Source of the DNA: Priapulus caudatus
Lineage: Eukaryota; Priapulida; Priapulimorpha; Priapulimorphida; Priapulidae
Length of the DNA stretch: 64,000 nucleotides
Direction of reading: 5' to 3'
Assembly (NCBI RefSeq): GCF_000485595.1
Contig: NW_014577754.1
Coordinates: 83,577-147,576, forward strand
The notes under the pieces were generated by a model. It worked only from the letters and a program-made list of their open reading frames with translations, had not been told where the DNA came from and ran no database searches. Below, one piece after another: positions 1 through 10,902 of this stretch; the stretch's first letter is position 1, and each line of letters opens with the position of its first letter. The position numbers and the translations under genes are program-made.

Positions 1-340
1 GAGAGAGAGAGAGAGAGTAGGAACAGGAGTAGAGAGAGAGATGAGATAGAGAGATAGATCAGAGGGAGACGGGAGTGAGAGGAAGCGAAGAGGATGAGGA
101 GAGAGAGAAAAAGAGAGAAAGGGAGAGAGAGAGTGTGTATGTGTGTGTGCGTGCGTGCGTGCGTGCGTGAGTGAGTGCGTGCGCGCATATATAGCTGCGC
201 GTACACGAGTGCGTGCGCCTGTGTGAGTGCGTGCGCGCGTGTGAGAGCGCGCCTGTGTGAGTGCGCGTGCGCATGTGTGCGCGTGTGGATGTGCGTGCGT
301 GTGCTTATGCAAGCATGTGCGTTTGCATATATTCGTACAC
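1..340. repeat. Simple-sequence (GA)n followed by (GTGC)n/(GT)n tract
   Basis: A purine-rich GA tract (about 1-135) passes into alternating GT/GC sequence to about 335. The open frames here on both strands are low-complexity translations of the repeat and are not genes. Confidence 0.9.
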
Positions 341-1559
341 GCACTGCGGTTTTTTTTTTGCACGGGGGTGCTCGGAAGGGGTTCGTGCGAACCCCACCGA
401 ACCCCCCCTGGGTACGGGCCTGTAAATGCACCATAATAATTATGTAGATATAGTATCTATGGTGTCAGGTAACATCGGGTACTATAGTTATTTGTTAATT
501 CTTGATGTTTATTTAATTGTTTGTCAAATGTTGCCAAACATGATTTCTATTTGTATTATGTAACTATGTATTTCTTCCATGCCCGGAGCGCGGCCGGTCA
601 AGAAATAACATTATTGAATCTAATTGTCCATCAGCACAGTGACAGTGTACCGAATTAGGAACGTATCCTTTGGAAAATAAGACTTAATTGCTAGAGCTAT
701 GGTAAGGCACTGAGTAAGAAAGTAACTCAATAAAAGGTCAGGTTCAAACTATAGAAGATCAAGATGAATGTTTATTGAAAACATGAATATATTTATTAAA
801 TTAGCCAAATCAAAATCACAAATATATACAAAATTGATTACATGCAGCTTACAATCTCTATAATCACGGAGGGCCTATTTATGAATCGACTAAAGAATAT
901 GTTACGGTAACTTTCAAAGGGTACAACACTGCAAGATTCCATTTATAACGGCAGCATAACATGGAGATAAAACACGCATGCATGCGTACTAACACCGCCC
1001 AATTAACAGGCAGCACCGGCATGTTTGTTTGCTGGCTGTACGGTCATATAGGGCTGGTTTTCACGTGTAAGGGTCAACGGCGACCGAGGACGTTTCTGCA
1101 AATCGATGTGGCTATTTTTGTGTGTAAACAATTGCCAAGATACGCACACAGCATTTCAGCAAATCTCAACACGTTATACAACAGGTCAATGTTGCCATTT
1201 ATTTACACCTACTCGAGTAAACACACAACAAATCATAAACCTGCACGATGCGACTTGGTCTTAGTCCACTCCCTAACGCTGCGTCTAGTCTTTCATGGAC
1301 CGGCCATGAAGTGAAGCTGCCCTGTAGCTCCGTACATTCTGTGAGTGGTGACAATACACACCCTAAACAATCAACTCACAGCAACCCCGCGTACTGCGAC
1401 CAGGTGAAATGCACCCAACAATACTTTTCAAATGGGGTAATAAATAATTTGAATTGGCAATTGGCGAGTTCAGGCTAACTACGCAAACATATCAACTGCG
1501 AACAGCTAGTTATGTTCTCTAAACAAACTGCTATCTACATCATATCTATCTGCATTGTT
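341..1559. other. AT-rich stretch without recognisable gene
   Basis: I see no conserved coding motif, splice-site pattern or clear repeat here. The short frames at 961-1314 and 1248-1478 have no family resemblance. The stretch lies beyond the likely 3' end of the first zinc-finger gene. Confidence 0.6.
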
Positions 1560-1565
1560 TTTATT
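1560..1565 (-). terminator. Candidate poly(A) signal AATAAA of the C2HC-finger gene
   Basis: The + strand reads TTTATT, so the minus strand carries AATAAA about 360 bp past the stop codon at 1924. It is the nearest clear hexamer on that strand. Position and motif are the only support. Confidence 0.4.
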
Positions 1566-1923
1566 TTATAGAGAAACACTAAATGAACCTAAGACACAGC
1601 ATGACTCACAGGCATACGCAGCACAAACTACCATAAATTTCTCACAGTGATAGAATGGCATCAGAGTCGCACGAGCATACCATGCAGGCCCTCATTCGCA
1701 GCCAAAGGATAGACTTTAGGTCTTGGTAGACACATAATCACAGCACCATAAATGATTGCTCTACGTTAACCTGATTTTATAACGCAAAAATGTACAGACA
1801 GTCTATCGACGGATCCTACAAGAATGACACACACACAGCCTGGACAGAGGCCAAGACCTCCCTGTGCGTACCCTCTCATGTCGGTGTGGCGACGTGGATT
1901 GAGAGAGACGCCCGCGCCGCCGG

Positions 1924-2751
1924 TTACTCCTGCATGCACGAGAGGTTGCGCCGGTGTTCCATCAACCCCATCAAGTCCTCGAAGCGGCGCTTGCAAATGT
2001 CGCACTGCATCGCATCGTCGCCACTGCTGCCGTCGCCGCCGGCAGCGCTGTTCGCGAGAGCACACGTCTTCATGTGGTAGGTGAACGATGAGGCGCGTTT
2101 TGACGCCCAGCCACAGTGGCAGCACGCAAACGTCGCTTCGTGTGGCACGGCCGTCTGCCGCTCCAACCCACACGTCCTCTGGTGGTTGGCGAGCGCGGTG
2201 GCGTTTGCGAACTGGTGGCCGCACATGGTGCAGATGGCAGTGTTGGCGTGCTGCGTGCGTTGACGCCCCGACGTGAGACACGCCTTCTGGTGGTTGCTGA
2301 ACGCCGAACCACGCGTGAACATGCGCCCGCAGCGGCCACACATCATCGGCGGGTAGCCGCCGTGGGCAGGGGGCGCCGGCGGGGCATCAAAGGTGCCGCT
2401 GAGAAGGTGACTGAGTAGATGTGATGGTTTCGGTCTGATCGGTTCCTGTAGATTGGTCGATGACCAGTTCTCTATGGGTTCCTCCTTTGGCTGGACTGGA
2501 GACCAGTTTTCTCCAGGCTCCTGTGGATTGGTCGGCGACCAGTTCTCTATGGGCTCCTCCTTTGGCTGGACTGGTGAGCAGTTTTCTCCAGGCTCCTGTG
2601 GATTGATCGATAACCAGTTCTTTGTGGGCTCCTCCTTTGACTGGACCGGAGACCAGTTTTCTGTAGACTCTTCCTTTGGCTGCACTGTCTCAGTGCGCAA
2701 CCCCCAGCTACTGCTGCTCTCCTGACCGCCTGCTGGTGACAGCGTCCCCAT
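1924..2751 (-). CDS. C2HC zinc-finger protein, C-terminal part (frame 2 of a split gene)
   Basis: This is a 275-aa frame starting at an ATG that lies 2 nt beyond the TAG of the upstream frame. Residues about 20-105 are a near-perfect 25-residue (75-bp) tandem repeat built on NPQEPGEN..SPVQPKEEPIENW, rich in PKEE. LLSHLL follows at 112-117. Four zinc fingers of the C-x2-C-x12-H-x4/5-C type then follow: C138/C141/H154/C158, C174/C177/H190/C194, C210/C213/H226/C230 and C250/C253/H266/C272. The fourth ligand is Cys, not His. This spacing occurs in Friend-of-GATA-type fingers, but I see no other resemblance to that family. A nuclear, protein- or DNA-binding role is inferred. The frame probably continues the 2754-4265 reading frame, because any single indel in about 2756-2900 would fuse the two. 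A separate gene starting at this ATG is less likely. Confidence 0.75.
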   Translation of the reverse strand: MGTLSPAGGQESSSSWGLRTETVQPKEESTENWSPVQSKEEPTKNWLSINPQEPGENCSPVQPKEEPIENWSPTNPQEPGENWSPVQPKEEPIENWSSTNLQEPIRPKPSHLLSHLLSGTFDAPPAPPAHGGYPPMMCGRCGRMFTRGSAFSNHQKACLTSGRQRTQHANTAICTMCGHQFANATALANHQRTCGLERQTAVPHEATFACCHCGWASKRASSFTYHMKTCALANSAAGGDGSSGDDAMQCDICKRRFEDLMGLMEHRRNLSCMQE

Positions 2752-2753
2752 AC

Positions 2754-4265
2754 CTAGCGAGCAATCGTGTCGTGGCGCCTCGCATGCGTCTCGCCCACGC
2801 CTCGCTGCATCTCGCCCACGCCTCGCTGCGTCTCGCCCATGCCTCGCTGCGTCTCAGACTCGCCTGCTCGCAGAATCGCGAGCAGGTTCGGTGCGCCCGT
2901 CATCCCCGTGACCCCTGGCTCGACCTTGACCCGGACTGCGGGGGCGGCGGGCGGCCACGCATCCGGCTCAGGTAGACGCGACACTGTCGCCGCGGATGCG
3001 TCTAGCAGCCGACGCAGCGACGGTGCGACCCCTGGGTCACCGTACGCATAATCGTCGGGGTCAACGCGCTCCTGCTTTATCGAGAACGTGTCGACGACGC
3101 GTAACTGTGAGCTTGACGGCGCCCCCTCGTGGCTGGTTGGCTGCTGCGGCGCCCCCTCGTGGCTGGTCGGCTGCTGCGGCGCCCCCTTGTGGCTGCCCCC
3201 GAGAGTGGCTGCTGGCGACGGCAGCGAAGGGTTGCGTGGGTCGTCGTCGCGGCAACGCAGCGAGTCCGGGACCGGAGAGGGAGCCGTGGCGGCGGCAGCG
3301 TCCATCGCCATATCGCCCTTGACGCACTGCAGCGAGACGGAGTGGAGAAAGAGCGCCTCCTGGGTGACAAACTTGGAACTGCAGAGCACGCACTCGAGCA
3401 GCTGTCCCGCGTCGTCCGGCGTGCGATCGAGCGGGGTCGTTGCGAGTGACCGGCTGTGCTGCGTGGCCGTAATGCCGCCGCCGCCGCTGCCGCCACCACC
3501 GGTCAGCAGGGATTTGAGCACGGGTGAGCATCCCCTCGCCGCGAAGCTGACGGCAGCTGACGACGAGGATGAGGAAGAGGAGGAGGAAGCCACGGGATCC
3601 ATCAGCAGCTTCTGGAGATTGCTTGTCCACGTTCGTGCCGTGCCGCGGCGACCATCGCTCGAGTGAGTCGCGGGCGACGCTACAGTGGCGCCTCCTCCGG
3701 TGGTGCGTGATGCCTCACCGGCGCCCTCTCTCGCGGCGCAGAGGATGCTCTGCAGCAGCGAGGTTGCGGGCGAGTCGGCGAGGGCGCCACCGTTCGCCTC
3801 GTCGCCGCGCTGCGCGAGGATGTGCTGCAGCATCGGCGACGACGGTGGCGCCACCTTGCGGGGGCAGCACGCGGCCACGTTGGCCAGGATGCGTGATGCG
3901 GCCGTGGTGGCGCCACCGCTGTCCTGCGACGGGCTGAGAATGCGCTGCAGCAGTGATGAGGATGATGACGACGGCTTAGCTGGCCCGCTCAGCGACTTAC
4001 AGCTACGCAGATATCTCCCGTCTCTCGACGGCGTCTGCGAAGACATCGCCCCGTCTGGATCACGCGGGCGCGTGCTGCCCCCTGGCGGCGTCGCGCTGCC
4101 GCAACTTCGGCTGATTTCGTGGACACTGGCGGCTTTCTTCGCGCTGCGTCTATACGGGGCTGCATCGACAGCGAAGGCTCGATCTCGAGCGTGGGCAGAG
4201 AGGTCGGCCGCGGCGGACGCTGCGCTTGTACGCCGCAGTCTCCGTAGGAGCCTCTCCTGTCGCAT
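2754..4265 (-). CDS. C2HC zinc-finger / LxxLL-rich protein, N-terminal part
   Basis: This is a 503-aa frame. The ATG at 4265 is the first Met after an in-frame stop; a possible acceptor (CTGCAG, with the exon beginning at about 4312) lies just upstream. The protein is Ser/Ala/Gly-rich and low-complexity, with a run of ten Ser. Scattered through it is a recurring amphipathic motif: LLQRIL 105-110, MLQHIL 145-150, LLQSIL 170-175, LQKLL 217-221, LKSLL 250-254, LRRLL 417-421, LLAIL 461-465. One C2HC finger is at C292/C295/H308/C314. Two psi-K-x-E sumoylation-type sites are SIKQE (K397) and VKVEP (K447). The C-terminus is an 8-residue repeat (GETQRGVG, 24-bp unit, about 2785-2860) that runs into TAG. 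LxxLL motifs are known nuclear-receptor docking boxes, so a transcription cofactor is a reasonable guess only. I do not recognise an orthologue. Confidence 0.75.
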   Translation of the reverse strand: MRQERLLRRLRRTSAASAAADLSAHARDRAFAVDAAPYRRSAKKAASVHEISRSCGSATPPGGSTRPRDPDGAMSSQTPSRDGRYLRSCKSLSGPAKPSSSSSSLLQRILSPSQDSGGATTAASRILANVAACCPRKVAPPSSPMLQHILAQRGDEANGGALADSPATSLLQSILCAAREGAGEASRTTGGGATVASPATHSSDGRRGTARTWTSNLQKLLMDPVASSSSSSSSSSAAVSFAARGCSPVLKSLLTGGGGSGGGGITATQHSRSLATTPLDRTPDDAGQLLECVLCSSKFVTQEALFLHSVSLQCVKGDMAMDAAAATAPSPVPDSLRCRDDDPRNPSLPSPAATLGGSHKGAPQQPTSHEGAPQQPTSHEGAPSSSQLRVVDTFSIKQERVDPDDYAYGDPGVAPSLRRLLDASAATVSRLPEPDAWPPAAPAVRVKVEPGVTGMTGAPNLLAILRAGESETQRGMGETQRGVGEMQRGVGETHARRHDTIAR

Positions 4266-4319
4266 CGCCTCTCTATGGCTGTCACCGGCTACGCTAACGC
4301 CTCCCTGCAGCGAGAAACA

Positions 4320-5530
4320 CTGAGCTTTAGAAATGGCGGCCAGTGCAAGAGCTAACTACATGTGGCGAGCAAACCACCGATTGATGCGCGAAGACTGAAG
4401 AAAGAAAGCAACAGAAATTATAGCGTTGTTTCCGAATCTAATCCGATCTAGCGAATCTTCCGAAAGTAATTCCAACGTCAGCAATGCAAGATCAATTGTA
4501 GCGAATATTTGCATAAAACGCAAATAGATTAGATGAGCAAGTTTCACACATCGCCCGTTCAATTTTAAATAAAATACGATAATATATAACAACAATTAAT
4601 AGTCTATAATAATATATTTAATAACATAAAAAAATAAACTTATTTTGCACAATAACCCGTGGAATCTCAGTAGTAACACTTGGGTTTATTTTGGGTTTCG
4701 GTTCTTAATTCTGTACAAATCGTTGGCACTGCACCATTTTTTAGGTACGGGTCTGTAGCCAAATTCGAGTGCAGTCACATTAAGTTGTTTAGATTGTGAC
4801 TGGCCAAAGTGTGCCGAGCACAGTAGGCCTACACTATACTTAATTTGACGAGGTGAGATTGGCAAGCGAACCGTAACGCTGTGCGTGCAATTTTATCCTT
4901 CGGAGACGTATGTATTATAACACATTTACTGGTGGACTGTGGTGGTACTACACCCTAACAACACAGATCGCCCCCTCTCCATCGTTACAGCTCGTGATGC
5001 CCCTATTCTCATACAGTCATTGACCAAATATGCAAGTAATTGGCTCGGCCGGCATACACGGGTAGCTATTATTAAAACGTTACGTGCAGAGGTCAACAGA
5101 GAATTTACGTTTGCTGTGCGCAAATGGGGACAATTTAGGCACGGGCTCACGTAAACAGCTGAATTGCTAATGGTTAGATGAAGAACACCATTAAAATAAC
5201 TCGAACATGTAATATTGTAATCTTGTTATAAATGTGAATGGCTTCACTTTTTCTATGATGTAGAATATTCAGTCGATTATCTAACTGTGAGGAGTGTGTT
5301 CCGTCATAAAGTAAAATAAACAAATAAATAAATAACGGGCTGCCGTGTGCTGTTCGTACTAGTAACTAGTATAACAGACTTGTGCTCGCAGTCAGAATAT
5401 TAACCTCTCCCCAAACGACCCAACCCTAACATCATCCCCCCCCCAAGAAGGACTACATCAGACTGGCTATTTGCGAGCAAGCAAGAGTTGCATGAATACA
5501 GTAACTTTCAATATAATCAGACGACACGGA
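4320..5530. other. Intergenic AT-rich DNA
   Basis: No gene is supported. An (AAAT)n tail at about 5305-5333 ends a stretch that could be the 3' end of an old retroelement, but no coding remnant is recognisable. The two antisense frames at 4926-5154 show no family motif. Confidence 0.5.
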
Positions 5531-5536
5531 TACATG

Positions 5537-5537
<1 letters not shown>

Positions 5538-5573
<36 letters not shown>
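5538..5573. repeat. (CTG)n trinucleotide repeat, about 12 units
   Basis: There are about a dozen uninterrupted CTG/GCT units. The poly-Leu/poly-Cys/poly-Ser frames across it are repeat translations. Confidence 0.95.
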
Positions 5574-5994
5574 CTCGCATCGACCTTCGCTGCCAAGTTC
5601 ACTGCACCACGCGCAGCTGCATATCCCACAAGCATGCCGCGTGTGCGTGCGTGCATACACGCGTGCGTGCGCGGGCGTACGTACGTGCGATATAATGCCT
5701 ATCAAATCGCAGTTCACGGCCGCTGCCGGCAACGGGCCACCACATAAACAAGTTGCCTGCGAAACGCAAGCGCCGATACCGAGCTATATAAACCTGTCGC
5801 CTGCTGTACGCACATTGCAATCTGCCCTTTTGCCCTCGTCCTTGACACGGAGGTCAGCTGTGGCCAGACAAAGGCAGCCATGGCAGCTGCGAATATTCGG
5901 GTCAAAGAGTCGAGCTGCGAGATTAGCCGGCTCGCCAAAGTGCTGCACGGATTTGGATGAATACACACATTTGACCCATCTGTGCTTTTACCCA

Positions 5995-6180
5995 TATCAC
6001 GCGCGCACGCACGCACGCATGCATATACACACTGTGACACACGCACGCACGCACGCACGCACTGCACGTCACGCACTAGCACGCTCAACGCAACGCATGC
6101 ATATACACAGCTGTAACACACGGCACAAGCACGCACGGCACATCTATATACAAGAATATATATATATATATAATATATAT
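5995..6180. repeat. (ACGC)n/(CACG)n microsatellite followed by (TA)n
   Basis: The run is degenerate ACGC/GCAT/ACAC and ends in an alternating TA tract at about 6155-6180. It is not coding. Confidence 0.85.
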
Positions 6181-6704
6181 AGTATACTAGCTGGCCGATG
6201 AACGCGAATGCACGTCTCGTAGCTACGCGCCTAGCATGGCCGGTGAATAAAATGCCCCGCGTGAGAGGCCGAGACAGGGACACTGATCACCCATGAAAAT
6301 TGTAGCAAAATTTGTCCAAATTTACTTGTTTTGTGTGCATATTTTTTTGTCGATTAATCTTATCTTTTCTCTGATATCAATAACGGCAAGAAAATTAGTA
6401 CCTACATTTCTTTTGAATTATTAGTATTTTTGGCTACTGTGTTTTTGTTATGATTTATGATCTATCCTGGTGAAACGTTAGATTCTAAAGCATGACACAG
6501 TGATCAACGTTTGAACATTGTTAGCATTTGTCTGCTTTTTCTATTTACACTTGTTATGTATAAACGGTAGCATGAAAGAAATGGAATCGATTGGTGTGTG
6601 TGTCCGGTAGTGGACGGAACCAAAAGTGCTTGCCTTTGATGCCCTTTGTTGCCGTTGATGTTGTTTGCGCTGCCTAAGTCTTTTAAGGTTGACTGTTGAT
6701 GCAA

Positions 6705-7020
6705 AACGTTTGCGAGTTCTCTGTTTGCTGTGTTCTGAAGCCATACGTTCCAGAGTTCTCTGTTTGTTGTGTTTCTGAAAGACTAACGTTCCAGAGTTCT
6801 CTAGTTTGTTGTGTTTGCTTGAAACCATAGTCGCTCACAGAGTTTCATGTTTGTTTGGTTTCTGAAAGCCAATAATTAAACGTTCCCGAGTTCCCTGTTT
6901 GTTTGGTTCTGAAGCCATACGTTCCAGAGTTCTCTGTTTGTTGTGTTCTGAAGCCATACGTTCCCGAGTTCTCTGTTTGTTTGGTTCTGAAGCCATACGT
7001 TCCCGAGTTATCTGTTTGTT
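6705..7020. repeat. 39-bp minisatellite
   Basis: The unit CTGAAGCCATACGTTCC(A/C)GAG plus TTCTCTGTTTGTT.. recurs about seven times with diverged copies. Because 39 is divisible by three, the minus strand stays open and reads as a 13-residue repeat (RERMASEPNKQRT). There is no conserved domain or splice context, so it is more likely repeat than gene. Confidence 0.8.
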
Positions 7021-7994
7021 TAAAGTGGAAGCATTGTTTGCTCTGACTTTTGCACGACGATGTTGAGTGCGAGCTTGGTTTATGGCCATTAGTTCTGGAA
7101 GAGGTGGCAAGTCACATGGACTCTCCTTTGTAAACCTCTTGTGTCCCTTCGTTGGTCGACCACAGGACTTGCATCTTTTGACGGATGCAGAAGGTTTTTG
7201 GAACTGAAGAAGATGGAATCGGAGACAGCATATTACATAAGAGACGTTTAGTAGTTTGAAAGTATGTGGTATAAAGTATGTTTTTCACCATGTTCAGTAG
7301 CTGGACAAATGCAGAAGCAGTCTTCAACGTGTTTAGAGAAAATAGGAACAGTTGATAATTAGTGCTTGTGGGATGGTACACGGCATCTGATGCGAGCTTA
7401 ATTTTGCACTCAGGGATACACTCTGTAATTATTGTAGATAGTGTACGACAGGAAAAGAACGAAAGATAAATTCACAGTCAGTCAAAAGAACCCCGTACAT
7501 GAGTGTAACCACCGTCCTGAAAATCCAACAGGTTAAGGGGTGAAGTATTTGTAATCGGTCAATTGCCATTAGTGATTGCCTAAAGAAATTGGCAATGAGT
7601 TTAATATGAAGCACAAATGTGGTTATTTTGTGCATTAGTGGGGTAGTTGTTAAACGTAGAATATAGATTGAGTGAATGAAATAATAGATTCAAGATAAAA
7701 AATTGCATGAACAATATTCAAGAATGTAATATTTCATAAGCGTACATACCTGTGGATGTGCCGCAGCTTGTTTGATGACATACGGTATAGGTTGTAGTTC
7801 GATTGTAGTATGTTGTACGTACAATGGTATAGCGCGAATGACACTGGCGCAGCGCAGCGCGCATGACTGGATCGATTTGTTTTTGTAAGCCGTGTGTGTA
7901 CGCGGGCGTACGGGGTTACCGCGACAACTGATCACGCACCAGCCGTCTTGACGAAGTGATAGCAGCAGCAGTAGGACACGCGGCAAATATATTA

Positions 7995-8265
7995 ATGCGT
8001 GTGCGTGCGTGGTGTGTGTACGTGCGCGCGCGCGTGCGTGCGTGGTATGTGCGTGCGCGCGCGTGTGTGGGTGCGTGTGTGCGTGCATGATGTGTGCGTG
8101 CGTGGTGTGTGCGCGTGTGTACGTGCGCGCGCGTGGTGTGTGCGTGCGTGCGTGCATGGTGTGTGCGTGCATGTGCGTACGTGGTGTGTGCGTGCGTGCG
8201 TGCATGGTGTGTGCGTGCGTGTGCGTACGTGGTGCGTGCATGTGCATATAGATAGATAGATCGAT
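7995..8265. repeat. (GTGCGTGC..)n degenerate microsatellite
   Basis: GTGCGTGGTGTGTGCGTGC-type units recur with local higher-order repetition and end in GATAGATAGAT. The open frames on both strands are repeat-derived. Confidence 0.9.
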
Positions 8266-8383
8266 ATGCATGCATGCAAGGCAGTGTAGACCCGCGTGTT
8301 GGGATGCTGCAGTGCTGCTGCTGAGTGGTGCCTACCATCCGTCCTATAGAGGTCACAGCCGGCTGTAGGGCCGCGAGCTCCTC

Positions 8384-8411
8384 CCCCTCCTCCTCCTCCT
8401 CCTCCTCCTCT
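8384..8411. repeat. (CCT)n repeat
   Basis: A short CCTCCTCCT run gives poly-Glu on the minus strand. Confidence 0.85.
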
Positions 8412-8624
8412 TGCCGACCCGGCTCCAACTTTACCCGTGCGTTGACGGCATCTGCGGATGCATGGCTGGCGGAGAAACTGAAAACGGAGTTAGTAATTTT
8501 AGCGCCGTGAATACTGTCGATTCGAGGTATACGGTCAGGAAATGGTGCAAACTACGTGCACAGGGGTCACCACATTACGCTGAATTATAGTCTGGGTAAA
8601 GAGCAGCACGAAAGTGCAAATGCA

Positions 8625-8890
8625 ACGAATACACCGCTTCTGGTTAGAAATATAGAGAAGTTAACCGCAACGAATACACCGCTTCTGGTTAGAAATATAG
8701 AGAAGTTAACCCCGCACCGCAGATTGAACCAAAATGTAAATTGCAGGGTGCAGGATGCAGGGTGCAGGGTGCAGGGTGCAGGATGCGCGAAGGTGCTAGA
8801 GGAGTAAACCATCGCCACAGTGAAGGTGCTAGAGGAGTAAACAATCGCCACAGTGAAGGTGCTAGAGGAGTAAACAATCGCCACAGTGAA
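8625..8890. repeat. Three adjacent small tandem arrays (46-bp x2, 7-bp x5, 33-bp x3)
   Basis: A unit beginning AACGAATACACCGCTTCTGG occurs twice (8627-8710). GGGTGCA/GGATGCA heptamers follow (8745-8785). Then GAAGGTGCTAGAGGAGTAAA, a 33-bp unit, occurs three times (8790-8888). Three arrays of different period abut, which is typical of replication-slippage hot spots. Confidence 0.85.
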
Positions 8891-9124
8891 ACGCGGGCAT
8901 TACGACCAAACACAGAAACACAGTCAAACCTGCATATAAGGGTCAAACCTGCATATAAGGGTCAATACTCCTAAAATGTCCGCTATAGACAGACACCAAC
9001 TATATTGAGGTGGTTTCACTATATGTAATTCTTTTGTTACACCAGCGTGTATAATGTAATTATGCAACCATATAAATGCAACTAAATAATGCTCCGACTG
9101 ACGTGTATAAACAGAAACCCGTTC

Positions 9125-10130
9125 TATAGCCTGGGTGTTCACTAAGACAGGTGCACCTGTAGCCTGGGTGTTCACTAAGATTCAGGTGCAGCCTGTAGGC
9201 CTGTGTCACTAAGACACCGGTGCACCCTGTAGCCTGGTGTTCACTAGAGCGAGGTGCACGCTGTAGCCTGGGTGTTCACTAAGACAGGTGCACCTGTAGC
9301 CTGGGTGTTCACTAAGACAGGTGCACCTGTAGCCTGGGTGTTCACTAAGACAGGTGCACTCCGGTAAGCCTGGGGTTCACCTAAGCCAGGTGGGCACCTG
9401 TAGGGCCTGGTGTTCACTAGACAGGTGCACTCTGTAGGCCTGGGTGTTCACTAAGACAAGGTTCACCTGTCGCCTGGTGTTCACTATGGGGAAGGGGGGA
9501 GCAGAGTGCACCTGTACGCCTGGGTGTTCACTAAGACAGGTGCACCTGTAGCCTGGGTGTTCACTAAGACAGGTGCACCTGTAGCCTGGGTGTTCACTAA
9601 GACAGGTGCACCTGTAGGCCTGGGGGTGTTCACTAAGAGCAGGTGCAGGCCTGTAGGCCTGGGTGTTCACACTAAAGAAACAGGTGCATCCTGTAGCCTG
9701 GTGTTCACTAGGACACGGTGGCACCCTGTAGCCTGGAAGTGTATCACATAGACGGGTGGCACCTGTAGCCCTGAGGGATTCCCTAAGCGACAGGTGGCAC
9801 CTGTACGGCCTGGGTGTTCACTAGCAAGTGCACCCTGTAGCCTGGGTGTTCACCTGACGACAGGTGGACACCTGTAGCCTGGGTGTTCACTAACGACAGG
9901 TCACCTGTTAGCCTGGGTGTCACTAAGACAGGTGGCACCTGTAGCCGCTGGGTGTTCACTAGGACAGGTGCAACTGTTAGAGCCTGGTGTTCACTAAGAC
10001 AGGTGGCATCTCTGTAGCCTGGTGTTACACTAAGAGAGGTGGCACTGTCAGCCTGGGTGTTCAATAAAGAGAGGTGCACAGTAACACGCACCTGTAGCCT
10101 GGGTGTTCACTAGGACAGGTGCACCTGTAG
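9125..10130. repeat. 33-bp minisatellite array, noisy in its interior
   Basis: The unit is CCTGTAGCCTGGGTGTTCAC + TAAGACAGGTGCA. Units at 9240-9360 and 9500-9610 are near-identical. Between and after them they carry many one-base insertions and deletions. Frames crossing the array are not genes. Confidence 0.95.
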
Positions 10131-10900
10131 GGGAATAACATTGACTGGACTTGGCTGCACATTAGGGAAAAAAATCCTTTTTTTTTCCACGGGAGCTCTT
10201 TTTCAAGTCTGTAGAAAAATAGCTCTCGTAAACATTTTTACAGGAGCTATTTTGAGCCTCATGGGAGCAATTTCAGAGGTTTGAAGAGCGAATCGCTCAT
10301 CGCTCCTGTATATTTTTTACCCTACTGCACATCAACAGACTTATCTGCATAAATTATCCTCTATGACATTCAGTGTCATTCACTCATCGATCCAGCACAG
10401 AAATAACAGATCTCACACACACACCACTAAGGTGGCTCGCTCTTAAAAACAATTACGAGAAAAAGCTTAATATGTCAAGGAGAGCCTGCTTCAAAATATT
10501 TTATGTTTGCAATAGACATTGCTTTCGTCTCTCATGGTCACATTTAACATCAGGTAACATGTTGTTCTGTATTTCAAAGCGTTAAAGATTATAGTTGTTG
10601 AAACACACACAGATTTACACTTTTAAACTAGGATTACATAAATTACTACATTATTTAATTTAAATATAAACCACATGAGTAAGAGAACGTGACCGAGAAA
10701 AACTCATGACAAATTATTCAACCTGTTTAACAGTCCTAAACGCAACACATAATTTTAAAGCGTGTAACACCACCCACACACACACACATACAAACACGCA
10801 CGCACACACACATACAAACATATAGACTCAGACATGCACGCACACACACACAATCACATACACACACGCACGCACGCATGCGCATACAGTATGAAGACTC
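10131..10900. other. Non-coding stretch with (CA)n/(CACG)n at 10770-10880
   Basis: About 10160-10330 has short mirrored GGAGCT/AGCTCC segments and A/T runs that look like a decayed transposon end. 10770-10880 is a CA-rich microsatellite. No gene is seen. If the zinc-finger gene upstream is spliced at 10904, further exons would have to lie here or beyond. Confidence 0.5.
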
Positions 10901-10902
10901 CC

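Noticed and set aside
3061-3937. Long frames on both strands overlapping the first zinc-finger gene
   Set aside because: GC-rich shadows. Only the 2754-4265 frame carries finger ligands and repeated motifs.
4926-5154. Overlapping 71-74-aa frames
   Set aside because: No family motif, antisense overlap and no splice context.
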